Shown here one piece after another: positions 53,016-62,205 of a stretch of 64,000 nucleotides of DNA (its first letter is position 1; every line of letters begins with the position of its first letter). This DNA comes from an uncultured Flavobacteriaceae bacterium (GTDB taxonomy: Bacteria; Bacteroidota; Bacteroidia; Flavobacteriales; Flavobacteriaceae): positions 1-64,000 of the forward strand of contig CAJWAA010000013.1 in assembly GCA_913020295.1 (NCBI GenBank), read 5' to 3'. The position numbers were made by a program, and so were the translations under genes. Below the pieces are notes generated by a model. It saw only the letters and a list, made by a program, of their open reading frames with translations. It was not told the DNA's origin and made no database searches.

Positions 53016-55016
53016 ATGATAAAATTCTCCAATATTTTACTGGGACTATTAGTTATTATTACCTTAAGTCTTCAAGCCCAAGACAGCCTACAACAAAAAA
53101 TTTCCCTCAAGGGAATTACCCTGGATGCCTTGAGGATCAAAACCCCAAAACGCGTCATCCCTTTTGCGATTAGTCACCAAAGTTTTAAAGCCCCGCAATT
53201 GGGCTTACAGCAAAATTCTCTTCAGGATTATCTTAGCACAGTTCCAGGGTTATATGCTCAAAACACTCAGAATTTTGCCCAAGACCTGCGACTGTCCATC
53301 AGAGGTTTTGGCGCGCGATCGGGTTTTGGAATCCGAGGCATACAATTGATCGTGGACGGCCTACCCGAAACCACTCCCGATGGTCAGGGGCAATTGGACA
53401 ACCTCCCCCTGGGACTGATTCAATCCCTCACCGTGCTAAGAGGACCTGCATCTTCTTTTTATGGCAATGCCTCTGGTGGGGTGATTCAGATCAATACTTT
53501 GAAAGATTTTGAAGAAAATTTTGTTCGTCTTCGGCTACAGGGAGGCAGTTACTCTGCCAGAAATTTGGCCGCCACTGTTGGTCTAAAGAATAATAAAACG
53601 AAGGCTATTTTTTATCAAAATCATAGCGAATCGAAAGGTTACCGCAACCACAGCCAATACAAGCAACAAGTTTTCAACGCCAGGGTTTGGCACGATATTT
53701 CTGATAGTTCTCAAATTCGTTGGCAATTTAACTATACCCATAGCCCCTATGCCCACGATGCAGGAGGTATTAATATCACCATGGTGGAAGAAAATCGAAA
53801 GCAGGCGCGCACCCAAAATGAAAGCTTTCAAACCTATGAAACGGTGGATCACCTTAAAACAGGGCTTCAATGGGAAAAACAAATTAATAACAAACTACGT
53901 TGGGATAACTATGTCTTTTATGCCCATCGTGATTTTGTTGGACGATTACCTTTTGGATTTGGAGGCTTTGTAGACCTCAAAAGAGACTACTACGGTTTGG
54001 GTTCCGCTTTGGAATACCAACCCAAAAACAATCACCGTATACAAGTCCGTTTTTCGCTGGCTGATCAAAAAGACCACCGACAACGTTTTCAGAATCTCAA
54101 TGGATCACCGGGTGAAAATACCCTCAACCAAAACGAGCTTTTTTTCAATACCGCTTTAAGTTTTCTCGACGAAATGAAATGGAGTTTCGGACTCCTCCGA
54201 CTGGGTATGCGCTATGACCTCCAACGCCTAGGTACACAGCGTGAAATTGATGAGGTACAACTCAATAGTTTTAATCCGAGTATAGGATTTACCTTCACCC
54301 AATGGGGAAAACATGTGATGTTTGTCTCTTATTCCACCAGTTTTGAAACCCCCACCTTGAATGAGCTTTCGGCCAATCCCAGTGGCAATGTTGGTTTCAA
54401 CCCCAACCTTTCTCCGTCCAAAGCCCATAACTTCGAATGGGGGTGGCGATATACAACTCCTGAAAACACAATAGAAGCCACAATCTATGCCATAAATACC
54501 CAAAATGAAATTTTGCCCTACGAATTGGCTACTTTCCCCGACCGTGATTTCTATCGCAATACCGGGTCCACCACCCGAAGAGGTATCGAACTTTTTTGGA
54601 AATACCAAAAAGGACGCTGGGAATGGCTAGTTTCCTACAACTACGCCCATCTAAAGTTTGACAATTATACATTGGGTGACCAAAACCTCTCTGGAAAATA
54701 CTTACCCGGGGTACCCCGCCAGCAATTCAATGCTGCTCTGCAATACAATTTTTCCGAGGGATGGGGAAGTACTTTTCATACTCAGTACTCCGGTAATCTT
54801 TACGCCGACGATGCTAACCAAACATTAGTGGACGACTACTTATTGACCAATTTCCGGTTTTGGAAGTCCTATGACAATCTCTCCTTTTTTGGTGGAATCA
54901 ACAATCTGCTCGATACAGCCTATTTCGACAACATTCGAATCAATGCTTTCGGTAAAAGATATTACGAACCTGCTCCTTTGAGAAATTTTTACCTAGGAAT
55001 GAGTATTAACTTTTAA
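53016..55016 (+). CDS. TonB-dependent receptor, FecA/iron-complex type
   Basis: A 666-residue outer-membrane receptor energised by TonB. The ATG at 53016 gives MIKFSNILLGLLVIITLSLQAQ, a signal peptide (first 20 residues shown in part). The plug domain contains LSIRGFGARSGFGIRGI and LIVDGLPETTPDGQGQLDN with VLRGPASSFYGNASGGVI. The remaining residues form the beta-barrel, which ends in NFYLGMSINF with the terminal aromatic residue typical of barrels. It has no carboxypeptidase-like N-terminal domain and no SusD partner, so an iron-complex or vitamin substrate is more likely than a polysaccharide. Confidence 0.93.
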   Translation: MIKFSNILLGLLVIITLSLQAQDSLQQKISLKGITLDALRIKTPKRVIPFAISHQSFKAPQLGLQQNSLQDYLSTVPGLYAQNTQNFAQDLRLSIRGFGARSGFGIRGIQLIVDGLPETTPDGQGQLDNLPLGLIQSLTVLRGPASSFYGNASGGVIQINTLKDFEENFVRLRLQGGSYSARNLAATVGLKNNKTKAIFYQNHSESKGYRNHSQYKQQVFNARVWHDISDSSQIRWQFNYTHSPYAHDAGGINITMVEENRKQARTQNESFQTYETVDHLKTGLQWEKQINNKLRWDNYVFYAHRDFVGRLPFGFGGFVDLKRDYYGLGSALEYQPKNNHRIQVRFSLADQKDHRQRFQNLNGSPGENTLNQNELFFNTALSFLDEMKWSFGLLRLGMRYDLQRLGTQREIDEVQLNSFNPSIGFTFTQWGKHVMFVSYSTSFETPTLNELSANPSGNVGFNPNLSPSKAHNFEWGWRYTTPENTIEATIYAINTQNEILPYELATFPDRDFYRNTGSTTRRGIELFWKYQKGRWEWLVSYNYAHLKFDNYTLGDQNLSGKYLPGVPRQQFNAALQYNFSEGWGSTFHTQYSGNLYADDANQTLVDDYLLTNFRFWKSYDNLSFFGGINNLLDTAYFDNIRINAFGKRYYEPAPLRNFYLGMSINF

Positions 55017-55379
55017 AGCACATTATAGCTCAACTAAATTATTGATTTAACTTTTTTAAAAAATTATAGTGGGTTCCTAATAGGTTGATTGATTAATTAT
55101 CAAGATTTTAAAAAAATTATACATTAAAGGATTCCATTTCCTGACTTTTGCTATGAAAAAATTTTGATTTCGTCGCTTTTATGATATAATTAACATAAAC
55201 AACATTGCGCTTTAGCATATTAAGTATTAGAATAAACGAAATTTTAGGGAAATAATAGCTATTTAAGTTAGGCTATAGATCATTTTTTTATCCTGCGATA
55301 GGCTTTAAAATAATTTACTTTTTTTCAATTAAAAACATCAACATTAATAAAACAGACCTATAAAAAGTCTCCAAAAGTT
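55017..55379. other. AT-rich intergenic region, nothing recognised
   Basis: About 360 bp between the TonB receptor and the trmD promoter. I found no ORF longer than a few codons on the plus strand, no T-run hairpin and no RNA gene. The sequence is AT-rich and looks like plain spacer. Confidence 0.6.
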
Positions 55380-55409
55380 TTGGTACCTTTTTTATTTATA
55401 AAATCTTTG
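55380..55409 (+). promoter_or_regulatory. Candidate promoter of trmD
   Basis: TTG at 55380-55382, 19 bp, then AATCTTTG at 55402-55409. The -7 differs from TAnnTTTG only at its first base, and spacing is ideal. The start codon follows only 6 bp later, so transcription would be leaderless or nearly so. Confidence 0.4.
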
Positions 55410-55415
55410 CATTAC

Positions 55416-56099
55416 ATGCAGATAGATATTATTACCCTCTTTCCGGAACTACTCAAGAGTCCATTCGAGGCATCGATCCTTAAACGTGCCATTGAAGCAA
55501 AAAAGGTATTAGTTAATTTCCATATGCTTAGAGATTATGCTGAGAATAAACAAAAACAGATAGACGATTATCCCTTTGGAGGTGGTGCAGGAATGGTCAT
55601 GAAGATCGAACCCATAGACCGTTGTATCAGCCAACTCAAAAAAGAAACAAAATACGATGAGGTCATATACCTTACGCCCGATGGTAAAAAACTCAACCAA
55701 AGTATATCCAATAATCTGTCAACCAAAAAAAACATCATAATCCTATGTGGACATTACAAAGGGGTAGACCAAAGGGTAAGGGATCATTTAATCACTCGTG
55801 AAATTTCGATAGGTGACTTTGTTATCTCCGGTGGTGAATTGGCTGCAGCGGTTTTGTGCGATAGTATTATTAGACTTATTCCTGGTGTGTTGGGAGATGA
55901 ATCCTCTGCTTTATCTGATAGTTTCCAAGATGGATTATTAGCACCACCAATCTACACACGTCCTGCAACCTATAAAGACTGGAAAGTTCCAAAAATACTA
56001 ACCTCAGGAAACACTCCAGAAGTAGAAAACTGGAGAGAAAACCAAGCCTTGAAAAAAACTAAAAAAATTAGACCAGACTTAATAGACGATTCCGATTAA
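55416..56099 (+). CDS. trmD: tRNA (guanine-N1-)-methyltransferase
   Basis: Methylates G37 of tRNAs with G36, preventing frameshifts. The SPOUT fold with trefoil knot is visible in LCGHYKGVDQRV, EISIGDFVISGGELAA and LIPGVLGDESS. The ATG at 55416 (MQIDIITLFPELL) is the family start, giving 227 residues. rplS lies 92 bp downstream, an order seen in many bacteria. Confidence 0.97.
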   Translation: MQIDIITLFPELLKSPFEASILKRAIEAKKVLVNFHMLRDYAENKQKQIDDYPFGGGAGMVMKIEPIDRCISQLKKETKYDEVIYLTPDGKKLNQSISNNLSTKKNIIILCGHYKGVDQRVRDHLITREISIGDFVISGGELAAAVLCDSIIRLIPGVLGDESSALSDSFQDGLLAPPIYTRPATYKDWKVPKILTSGNTPEVENWRENQALKKTKKIRPDLIDDSD

Positions 56100-56126
56100 T
56101 TTTTTTGCTTTAACAAGATATGGAAG

Positions 56127-56156
56127 TTGTTTAAATCAAAAATTGTCTTAAATTTG
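56127..56156 (+). promoter_or_regulatory. Promoter of rplS
   Basis: TTG at 56127-56129, exactly 19 bp, then TAAATTTG at 56149-56156, followed by C. This is a full match to the Bacteroidota promoter. The leader is about 30 nt to the rplS ATG, and it means rplS has its own promoter besides any read-through from trmD. Confidence 0.7.
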
Positions 56157-56191
56157 CAACCATTAAAATCGGATCTGTCCAATTCAAATTA

Positions 56192-56536
56192 ATGGAAGCA
56201 CTAGTTAATTTCGTTCAAGAAGAGTTTATCCAAAAAAAAGAGTTCCCAGAGTTCTCTGCCGGAGATACTATAACTGTCTATTATGAAATTCGAGAAGGGG
56301 AAAAAGTAAGAATACAATTTTTTAGGGGTGTAGTCATTCAAATCAAAGGACAAGGACTTTCTAAATCCTTCACCATCAGAAAAATGTCAGGGACAATTGG
56401 AGTAGAAAGAATTTTTCCAATCAATCTCCCCACCGTTCAAAAAATTGAAGTGAATAAAAAAGGTAAAGTAAGACGTTCAAGAATTTACTATTTCAAAGAA
56501 CTTAGAGGTAAGAAAGCTAGAATTAAGGAGCAATAA
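56192..56536 (+). CDS. rplS: 50S ribosomal protein L19
   Basis: A 114-residue ribosomal protein at the 30S/50S interface. FSAGDTITVYYEIREG and RIQFFRGVVIQIKGQG, with SFTIRKMSGTIGVERIFP, are highly conserved. It has its own promoter and a strong terminator directly after the stop codon. Confidence 0.97.
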   Translation: MEALVNFVQEEFIQKKEFPEFSAGDTITVYYEIREGEKVRIQFFRGVVIQIKGQGLSKSFTIRKMSGTIGVERIFPINLPTVQKIEVNKKGKVRRSRIYYFKELRGKKARIKEQ

Positions 56537-56542
56537 ATAAAT

Positions 56543-56566
56543 AAACCGCATTAAAGCGGTTTTTTT
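56543..56566 (+). terminator. Rho-independent terminator of rplS
   Basis: AAACCGC (56543-56549), a six-base loop, GCGGTTT (56556-56562), then further T residues. It lies 6 bp after the rplS stop codon and fits a classic intrinsic terminator. Confidence 0.85.
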
Positions 56567-56614
56567 GTATTACAAAAAGCACAAATCTAAGGTCTAACTA
56601 TGCTGTTCCTTCAT

Positions 56615-56622
56615 TATATTTG
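56615..56622 (+). promoter_or_regulatory. -7 element upstream of icd
   Basis: TATATTTG matches TAnnTTTG, 22 bp before the icd ATG and after the rplS terminator, so icd needs its own promoter here. No clear -33 TTG. Confidence 0.45.
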
Positions 56623-56644
56623 TCTAAACTAAATTGAATTCAAA

Positions 56645-57871
56645 ATGTCGAAAATTGTAGTCGAGCATCCGGTCGTTGAGATTGACGGTGACGAAATGAC
56701 TAGGATCATCTGGAAATTTATCAAAGAACAACTGATACTTCCCTACTTGGATATCGAACTTTTGTATTATGACCTTAGTATAGCTTCAAGAGATGTTACA
56801 GATGATCAAATTACCATTGATGCTGCAGAGGCCATCAAAAAATATAAAGTGGGTATAAAATGTGCCACGATTACCCCCGATGAAGATCGTGTAAAAGAGT
56901 TTGGGCTCAAAAAAATGTACCGCTCACCCAACGGAACTATTAGAAATATTGTTGGCGGAACGGTTTTTAGAGAACCAATTATAATGAAAAACGTACCCCG
57001 CTATGTTCAAGGCTGGACCAAACCCATTTGTATCGGAAGGCATGCTTTTGGAGATCAGTATAAAGCCACAGATACTATCATATCGGGTAAAGGAAAACTT
57101 ACCATGACCTTTACCCCCGAAAATGGGAGCGATCCCATCACTTGGGAGATCTACGATTTTCAGGAAGGTGGAGTTGCCATGAGCATGTACAATATTGAAT
57201 CATCTATTTACGGGTTTGCGCGGTCTTGCATGAACCGAGCATTGGATAAAGGATGGCCTCTTTATTTTTCTACTAAAAATACCATCATGAAGGCTTACGA
57301 TGGACGTTTTAAAGATATCTTTCAAGAAGTTTTTGATAGTGAATTCAAAGATAAATTTCAGGATGCAGGCATTACTTATGAACATCGTTTGATCGATGAT
57401 ATGGTTGCTGCTGCAATGAAATGGAAAGGAGGATTTGTTTGGGCATGTAAAAATTACGATGGAGACGTTCAGTCCGATACTGTTGCCCAAGGGTTTGGAT
57501 CTTTGGGACTAATGACCTCGACCTTGGTCACTCCAGATGGAAAAATCATGGAGGCAGAAGCTGCTCATGGAACGGTTACAAGACATTATAGACAACACCA
57601 AAAAGGAATAGAAACTTCTACTAACCCCATCGCCTCCATATTTGCATGGACCAGAGGATTGGCACACAGGGGTAAATTGGATAACAATCAACATCTGATT
57701 GATTTCTGTATGACCCTGGAGACTGTTTGTATAGAAACAATTGAAAGCGGAAAAATGACAAAAGATTTAGCCTTACTCATTCACAAGGAAAATCTTAACG
57801 AATCTCATTATCTGACCACTCAGAAATTTCTTGATACACTGAAAGAAAACTTAGAAGCAAAACTCCGATAA
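56645..57871 (+). CDS. icd: NADP-dependent isocitrate dehydrogenase, eukaryotic-like type
   Basis: Oxidative decarboxylation of isocitrate to 2-oxoglutarate. The 408-residue protein begins [19 protein letters not shown], the pattern of the homodimeric type II enzymes related to eukaryotic IDH1, not the E. coli type. [19 protein letters not shown] holds the substrate-binding serine and asparagine region, and [14 protein letters not shown] is the NADP-binding region. It is followed after 29 bp by murQ. Confidence 0.96.
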   Translation: MSKIVVEHPVVEIDGDEMTRIIWKFIKEQLILPYLDIELLYYDLSIASRDVTDDQITIDAAEAIKKYKVGIKCATITPDEDRVKEFGLKKMYRSPNGTIRNIVGGTVFREPIIMKNVPRYVQGWTKPICIGRHAFGDQYKATDTIISGKGKLTMTFTPENGSDPITWEIYDFQEGGVAMSMYNIESSIYGFARSCMNRALDKGWPLYFSTKNTIMKAYDGRFKDIFQEVFDSEFKDKFQDAGITYEHRLIDDMVAAAMKWKGGFVWACKNYDGDVQSDTVAQGFGSLGLMTSTLVTPDGKIMEAEAAHGTVTRHYRQHQKGIETSTNPIASIFAWTRGLAHRGKLDNNQHLIDFCMTLETVCIETIESGKMTKDLALLIHKENLNESHYLTTQKFLDTLKENLEAKLR

Positions 57872-57900
57872 ATACTCAGTTGGTTTGGAATTATAAGTTG

Positions 57901-58710
57901 ATGAAATTTGAAAAAATAACTGAAAAAGACTCAAACTACGATTCCCTGGAGACAAAATCAACTAATGAGCTTTTGATCGGTATACATCAGGAGGACAAGG
58001 TAGCAGTCAGTGCTGTTGGGCTTATTCTTGATAAAATCGAATACCTTATAAATCATTTGGTTCTAAAAATGAAAGAAGGTGGTCGATTATTCTACATGGG
58101 TGCAGGAACCAGTGGCAGGCTGGGAGTATTGGACGCCTCTGAGTGTCCTCCTACATTCGGAACCAGTCCAGAAATGGTTTCAGGAATCATTGCTGGAGGG
58201 CTTGATGCACTTCATCGGTCCATAGAAAATGCTGAGGATGATCCCATTCAAGGATGGAAAGATTTACTTAATCACCAACCCAATCACAATGATTTTGTAA
58301 TCGGAATTGCTGCCTCAGGAACGACACCTTATGTGGTGGGGGCGCTTGAAAAATGTCAAGAAAACGGAATCGCCACTGGATGTATTACTTGCAACCCAAA
58401 AAGCCCCATTACAGAGTTTTCTGACTTCCCTTTAGAGGTCGTCGTTGGACCTGAATTTGTAACAGGAAGCTCCAGAATGAAAGCAGGAACCGCCCAAAAA
58501 TTAATCCTTAACATGATAACCACTTCTAGTATGATCCAATTAGGGAGAGTCAAAGGAAATAAGATGATTGATATCCAAATGACAAACACAAAACTCGTGG
58601 ATAGGGCCACTAGAATTCTTATGGAAGAATTAGGTATAGATAGAAAAACAGCTGGTGCACTAATTGATGAGCACAAAAGCATCAGAGATGCCATAAAAAA
58701 TTATCAATGA
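57901..58710 (+). CDS. murQ: N-acetylmuramic acid 6-phosphate etherase
   Basis: Cleaves the lactyl ether of MurNAc-6-phosphate in peptidoglycan recycling. The ATG at 57901 gives MKFEKITEKDSNYDSLETKS, a typical start of which the first 18 residues are enough to place it; length 269. The SIS domain has YMGAGTSGRLGVLDASECPP and GIAASGTTPYVVGAL. Its stop overlaps the DUF6095 gene start by 4 nt. Confidence 0.96.
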   Translation: MKFEKITEKDSNYDSLETKSTNELLIGIHQEDKVAVSAVGLILDKIEYLINHLVLKMKEGGRLFYMGAGTSGRLGVLDASECPPTFGTSPEMVSGIIAGGLDALHRSIENAEDDPIQGWKDLLNHQPNHNDFVIGIAASGTTPYVVGALEKCQENGIATGCITCNPKSPITEFSDFPLEVVVGPEFVTGSSRMKAGTAQKLILNMITTSSMIQLGRVKGNKMIDIQMTNTKLVDRATRILMEELGIDRKTAGALIDEHKSIRDAIKNYQ

Positions 58711-58940
58711 ACACAAAAAAATTAAAGAGAGGATTGCTCAAAATTGGGACTTTTATTATTCTATGCTTTGTTGCACCAGTCATTGTCTATCAAGCTTTCA
58801 AAAATCAGGAACATCCCTTTTTCTGGCCTGTTCTAACGCTAGGAATAAGTTTGTGTATTTCCGCAATCATTTACGGGTTTTGGGCTATCAAAATTTTAAT
58901 AAACGCCCTTCTGGGTGATAAAAAAACTAAGACCTTTTAA
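58707..58940 (+). CDS. DUF6095-family membrane protein
   Basis: A 77-residue protein with two transmembrane helices (about residues 12-30 and 38-62), starting MNTKKLKRGLLKIG. The family occurs next to murQ in flavobacteria, and the 4-nt ATGA overlap with murQ means coupled expression. Function unknown; a role linked to cell-wall recycling is only a guess from position. Confidence 0.8.
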   Translation: MNTKKLKRGLLKIGTFIILCFVAPVIVYQAFKNQEHPFFWPVLTLGISLCISAIIYGFWAIKILINALLGDKKTKTF

Positions 58941-58943
58941 AAA

Positions 58944-58974
58944 TTGTATCACTCGGAGGAGTAAACTATATTTG
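58944..58974 (+). promoter_or_regulatory. Promoter of thrS
   Basis: TTG at 58944-58946, 20 bp, then TATATTTG at 58967-58974, followed by C. The thrS start codon lies 17 bp further on. It matches the Bacteroidota consensus in both elements and probably drives the thrS-infC-rpmI-rplT unit. Confidence 0.6.
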
Positions 58975-58991
58975 CCCTGAATTTTTGTTGT

Positions 58992-60938
58992 ATGATACAA
59001 ATAAAATTTCCAGACAACTCCACCAGGAGCTTCAAAGACGGAACCACTGTACTCGAGGTGGCAAAAAATATCAGTCAGGGATTGGCAAGAAATGTTCTGT
59101 CTGCAAAATTTAATGAACAAATCGTTGAGGCATCCACACCGTTATTTAATGATGGCCAAATACAATTGTTTACTTGGGTTGATGATCAAGGAAAAAATGC
59201 CTTTTGGCATTCTTCTGCACATATATTGGCACAAGCTATTGTTTTTCTTTACCCAAAAGCTAAACTCACTATCGGGCCCGCCATCGAAAATGGATTTTAT
59301 TACGATGTTGATTTTGAAGATCATTCCATAACTGAAAAAGAACTAGAAGACATTGAAAAAAAGTTTTTAGAATTTGCCCGACAAAATTTTGAATTCAAAA
59401 TGCGATCTGCCACCAAAGAGGAGGCACTAGATTTTTACCGAAGAGATAAAAATCCCTACAAAATCGAACTCATTGAAGATCTAGAGGACGGAACCATCAC
59501 CTTTTGTGATCACGCTGATTTTACAGACTTGTGCAGAGGAGGACACATTCCACATTCAGGGTTTATTAAGGCCGTTAAACTTTTGAATGTTGCAGGAGCC
59601 TATTGGAGAGGAGATGAAAACAACAAACAACTGACCAGAATTTATGGCATTTCATTTCCCAAACAAAAAGAGTTAAACCAATACCTTGAATTGCTGGAAG
59701 AAGCCAAAAAACGCGATCATAGAAAACTGGGAAAAGAATTGGAATTATTCACTTTTTCTCAAAAAGTCGGCCAGGGCTTACCACTTTGGTTACCTAAGGG
59801 AGCTGAACTTAGAGGAAGATTAGAAGATTTTCTAAAAGCAGTACAAAGAAAGGCAGGATACGAACAAGTCATATCTCCACATATCGGTAATAAAGAACTT
59901 TATATCACCTCTGGACACTACGAAAAATACGGGGGAGATAGTTTTCAACCAATAGAAACTCCTGCAGATGGAGAAAGTTTTCTACTTAAACCAATGAACT
60001 GTCCACACCACTGTGAAATATACAAGGCCCGTTCATGGAGTTACAAAGAGTTACCTATTCGATATGCGGAGTTTGGAACCGTTTACCGTTACGAACAAAG
60101 TGGAGAGCTACATGGACTCACAAGAGTAAGAGGATTCACGCAAGACGATGCTCATATTTTTTGCACCCCAGATCAACTAGATCAAGAATTCAAGAACGTC
60201 ATTGATTTGGTTTTGTATGTATTTAAATCTCTAGGTTTCAAAAATTTTCAGGCACAGGTTTCTATTCGTGATCCAAAAAAACCTAAAAAGTACATTGGAG
60301 ACCCTGAAAATTGGAAAAAAGCAGAACAAGCTATTATTAATGCAGCTCGAGAAAAGAACTTGGATTTTATCATCGAAGAAGGAGAAGCGGCCTTCTATGG
60401 TCCTAAACTCGATTTTATGGTCAAGGATGCCTTGGGTAGAAAGTGGCAACTTGGAACTATTCAGGTAGATTATAACCTACCCGAAAGATTTGAGCTTAAC
60501 TACAAGGGAAGCGACAACGAGCTTCATCGACCTATCATGATACACCGGGCTCCTTTTGGAAGCTTGGAGCGGTTTGTAGCTATTTTACTAGAACATTCTC
60601 GAGGTAACTTCCCTCTCTGGCTTTCGCCTACTCAAGTGAACTTATTGATTGTGAGTGAAAAACACGAAAAATACGCTCAAAAAGTTTTAAATTTCCTTGA
60701 AAATAACGAAATTCGCGCCTCCTTGGATAACAGAAATGAAACCATTGGCAAAAAGATCCGAGAAGCCGAAATTAAAAAGGTTCCATTCATGTTAATTCTT
60801 GGAGAAAAAGAAACAAAGATGGAGAATGTCTCTGTCAGAAAACACCGAGAAGGTGATTTGGGTATGATGGATTTAAAAAGTTTTGTCAGGCTCATAAAGG
60901 AAGAGATTTCGAAAAATATCTCTAATTTTGAAAATTAA
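58992..60938 (+). CDS. thrS: Threonine-tRNA ligase
   Basis: Charges tRNA-Thr and edits mischarged serine. The 648 residues show the TGS domain (MIQIKFPDNSTRSF), the editing domain with HSSAHILAQA and the CDHADFTDLCRGGH segment, the class II catalytic core with the zinc cysteine in MNCPHHCEIY, motif 2 region LTRVRGFTQDDAHIF, and the C-terminal anticodon-binding domain. infC follows after 17 bp. Confidence 0.97.
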   Translation: MIQIKFPDNSTRSFKDGTTVLEVAKNISQGLARNVLSAKFNEQIVEASTPLFNDGQIQLFTWVDDQGKNAFWHSSAHILAQAIVFLYPKAKLTIGPAIENGFYYDVDFEDHSITEKELEDIEKKFLEFARQNFEFKMRSATKEEALDFYRRDKNPYKIELIEDLEDGTITFCDHADFTDLCRGGHIPHSGFIKAVKLLNVAGAYWRGDENNKQLTRIYGISFPKQKELNQYLELLEEAKKRDHRKLGKELELFTFSQKVGQGLPLWLPKGAELRGRLEDFLKAVQRKAGYEQVISPHIGNKELYITSGHYEKYGGDSFQPIETPADGESFLLKPMNCPHHCEIYKARSWSYKELPIRYAEFGTVYRYEQSGELHGLTRVRGFTQDDAHIFCTPDQLDQEFKNVIDLVLYVFKSLGFKNFQAQVSIRDPKKPKKYIGDPENWKKAEQAIINAAREKNLDFIIEEGEAAFYGPKLDFMVKDALGRKWQLGTIQVDYNLPERFELNYKGSDNELHRPIMIHRAPFGSLERFVAILLEHSRGNFPLWLSPTQVNLLIVSEKHEKYAQKVLNFLENNEIRASLDNRNETIGKKIREAEIKKVPFMLILGEKETKMENVSVRKHREGDLGMMDLKSFVRLIKEEISKNISNFEN

Positions 60939-60955
60939 TATAAATTGTTGAAGTC

Positions 60956-61510
60956 ATAGCAATAAGAAGGAGAAGATCGAACAAACCAGCGAGGATAATT
61001 AAAGAAAATCCTCACAAGATTAACGAGAAGATTACTGCCAATGAGATCAGATTGGTCGGTGATAACGTTGAAGTAGGAGTTTACAGACTTCCCAAAGCGA
61101 TTGCCCTTGCAGAAGAACTTGAGTTAGATTTGGTAGAAATTTCTCCAAAAGCGTCTCCACCGGTTTGCAAAATATTGGATTATAAGAAATTCTTGTACGA
61201 GCAAAAAAAGCGCGAAAAAGCTCTCAAGTCTAAAGCAACTAAAGTAATCATCAAAGAAATAAGATTCGGACCTCAAACCGACGAACACGATTATGAATTC
61301 AAGAAAAAACATGCCGAGAAGTTTTTAAAAGACGGAGCAAAACTAAAAGCTTTTGTGTTTTTTAAAGGCCGATCAATAGTATTCAAGGAGCAAGGCCAAA
61401 TCTTACTTTTAAGACTAGCGCAAGACTTGGAGGAAATTGGAAAAGTGGAACAAATGCCGAAATTAGAAGGAAAGCGTATGATTATGTTCATTACTCCTAA
61501 AAAGAATTAA
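60956..61510 (+). CDS. infC: Translation initiation factor IF-3 with non-canonical start codon
   Basis: IF-3 prevents premature subunit joining and checks the start codon. The conserved N-domain [18 protein letters not shown] and [19 protein letters not shown], with the C-domain [16 protein letters not shown], identify the family. No in-frame ATG, GTG or TTG lies between the upstream TAA (60941) and a TTG at 61052, which would delete 32 conserved residues. The start must be ATA at 60956 (I-A-I-R-R-R) or ATT at 60944. E. coli infC uses ATT for autoregulation. I give ATA as a working start; 184 residues. Confidence 0.9.
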   Translation: MAIRRRRSNKPARIIKENPHKINEKITANEIRLVGDNVEVGVYRLPKAIALAEELELDLVEISPKASPPVCKILDYKKFLYEQKKREKALKSKATKVIIKEIRFGPQTDEHDYEFKKKHAEKFLKDGAKLKAFVFFKGRSIVFKEQGQILLLRLAQDLEEIGKVEQMPKLEGKRMIMFITPKKN

Positions 61511-61529
61511 AAAATAAATATTTTACGAA

Positions 61530-61727
61530 ATGCCTAAAATGAAAACAAAATCAAGTGCCAAAAAGCGATTTAAGCTTACTGGAACTGGAAAAATAAAAAG
61601 AAAACACGCATTTAAAAATCACATCTTGACCAAAAAAACAAAAAAGCGTAAACTAAGATTGACTCATTCTACATTGGTTAATGACAGTGATGTCAATAGC
61701 ATAAAAGAACAATTAAGGTTGAAATAA
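61530..61727 (+). CDS. rpmI: 50S ribosomal protein L35
   Basis: A 65-residue basic protein; [20 protein letters not shown], here in its first 20 residues, and [16 protein letters not shown] are conserved across bacteria. It lies 19 bp after infC in the infC-rpmI-rplT unit. Confidence 0.97.
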   Translation: MPKMKTKSSAKKRFKLTGTGKIKRKHAFKNHILTKKTKKRKLRLTHSTLVNDSDVNSIKEQLRLK

Positions 61728-61812
61728 ATCATTTCTGTAATATACATGTAAAACCCTGATATGAGGCCCAAAAGTGTTAATAAACCGCCCATGTCAAAAA
61801 AAATAGACTAAA

Positions 61813-62157
61813 ATGCCAAGATCATTAAATTCAGTGGCTTCAAGAGCCCGTAGAAAAAAAATCCTCAAACAAGCCAAAGGTTACTATGGAAGAAGGAAAA
61901 ATGTTTGGACAGTAGCAAAAAACGCAGTCGAAAAGGCAATGCTTTATGCCTACCGTGACAGAAGAACCAAAAAACGTAACTTCAGATCTTTGTGGATAAC
62001 AAGAATCAACGCTGGAGCCAGACAACACGGTATGTCTTATAGTCAATTTATGGGCAAAGTAAAGGCCAACAATATCGAGCTAAACCGAAAAGTTTTAGCA
62101 GATTTAGCCATGAACAATCCCGAAGCTTTTAAAGCTGTGATTCAAAAAATCAAATAA
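61813..62157 (+). CDS. rplT: 50S ribosomal protein L20
   Basis: A 114-residue ribosomal assembly protein; [37 protein letters not shown] and [20 protein letters not shown] are conserved. An 85-bp gap separates it from rpmI, where L20 in other bacteria represses its own operon. I could not find a convincing pseudoknot there. Confidence 0.97.
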   Translation: MPRSLNSVASRARRKKILKQAKGYYGRRKNVWTVAKNAVEKAMLYAYRDRRTKKRNFRSLWITRINAGARQHGMSYSQFMGKVKANNIELNRKVLADLAMNNPEAFKAVIQKIK

Positions 62158-62177
62158 CTATTTGAAATTTCTCAACC

Positions 62178-62200
62178 AATCTCCTAGAGATTATTTTTTT
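62178..62200 (+). terminator. Rho-independent terminator after rplT
   Basis: AATCTC, three bases, GAGATT, then A and a run of seven T. It lies 20 bp after the rplT stop codon and just before the arsC-like start. It probably ends the thrS-infC-rpmI-rplT transcript. Confidence 0.75.
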
Positions 62201-62205
62201 ATTTC

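Noticed and set aside
54228-54608. Minus-strand ORF of 126 codons in the TonB receptor
   Set aside because: Antisense shadow of a conserved barrel, with no start signal or recognisable domain.
61052-61510. infC starting at TTG 61052
   Set aside because: This would remove about 32 conserved N-terminal residues of IF-3 that are encoded in frame upstream.
61728-61812. L20-type autoregulatory leader between rpmI and rplT
   Set aside because: The gap is long enough, but by eye I found only weak short stems and no convincing pseudoknot, so I did not call a regulatory RNA.
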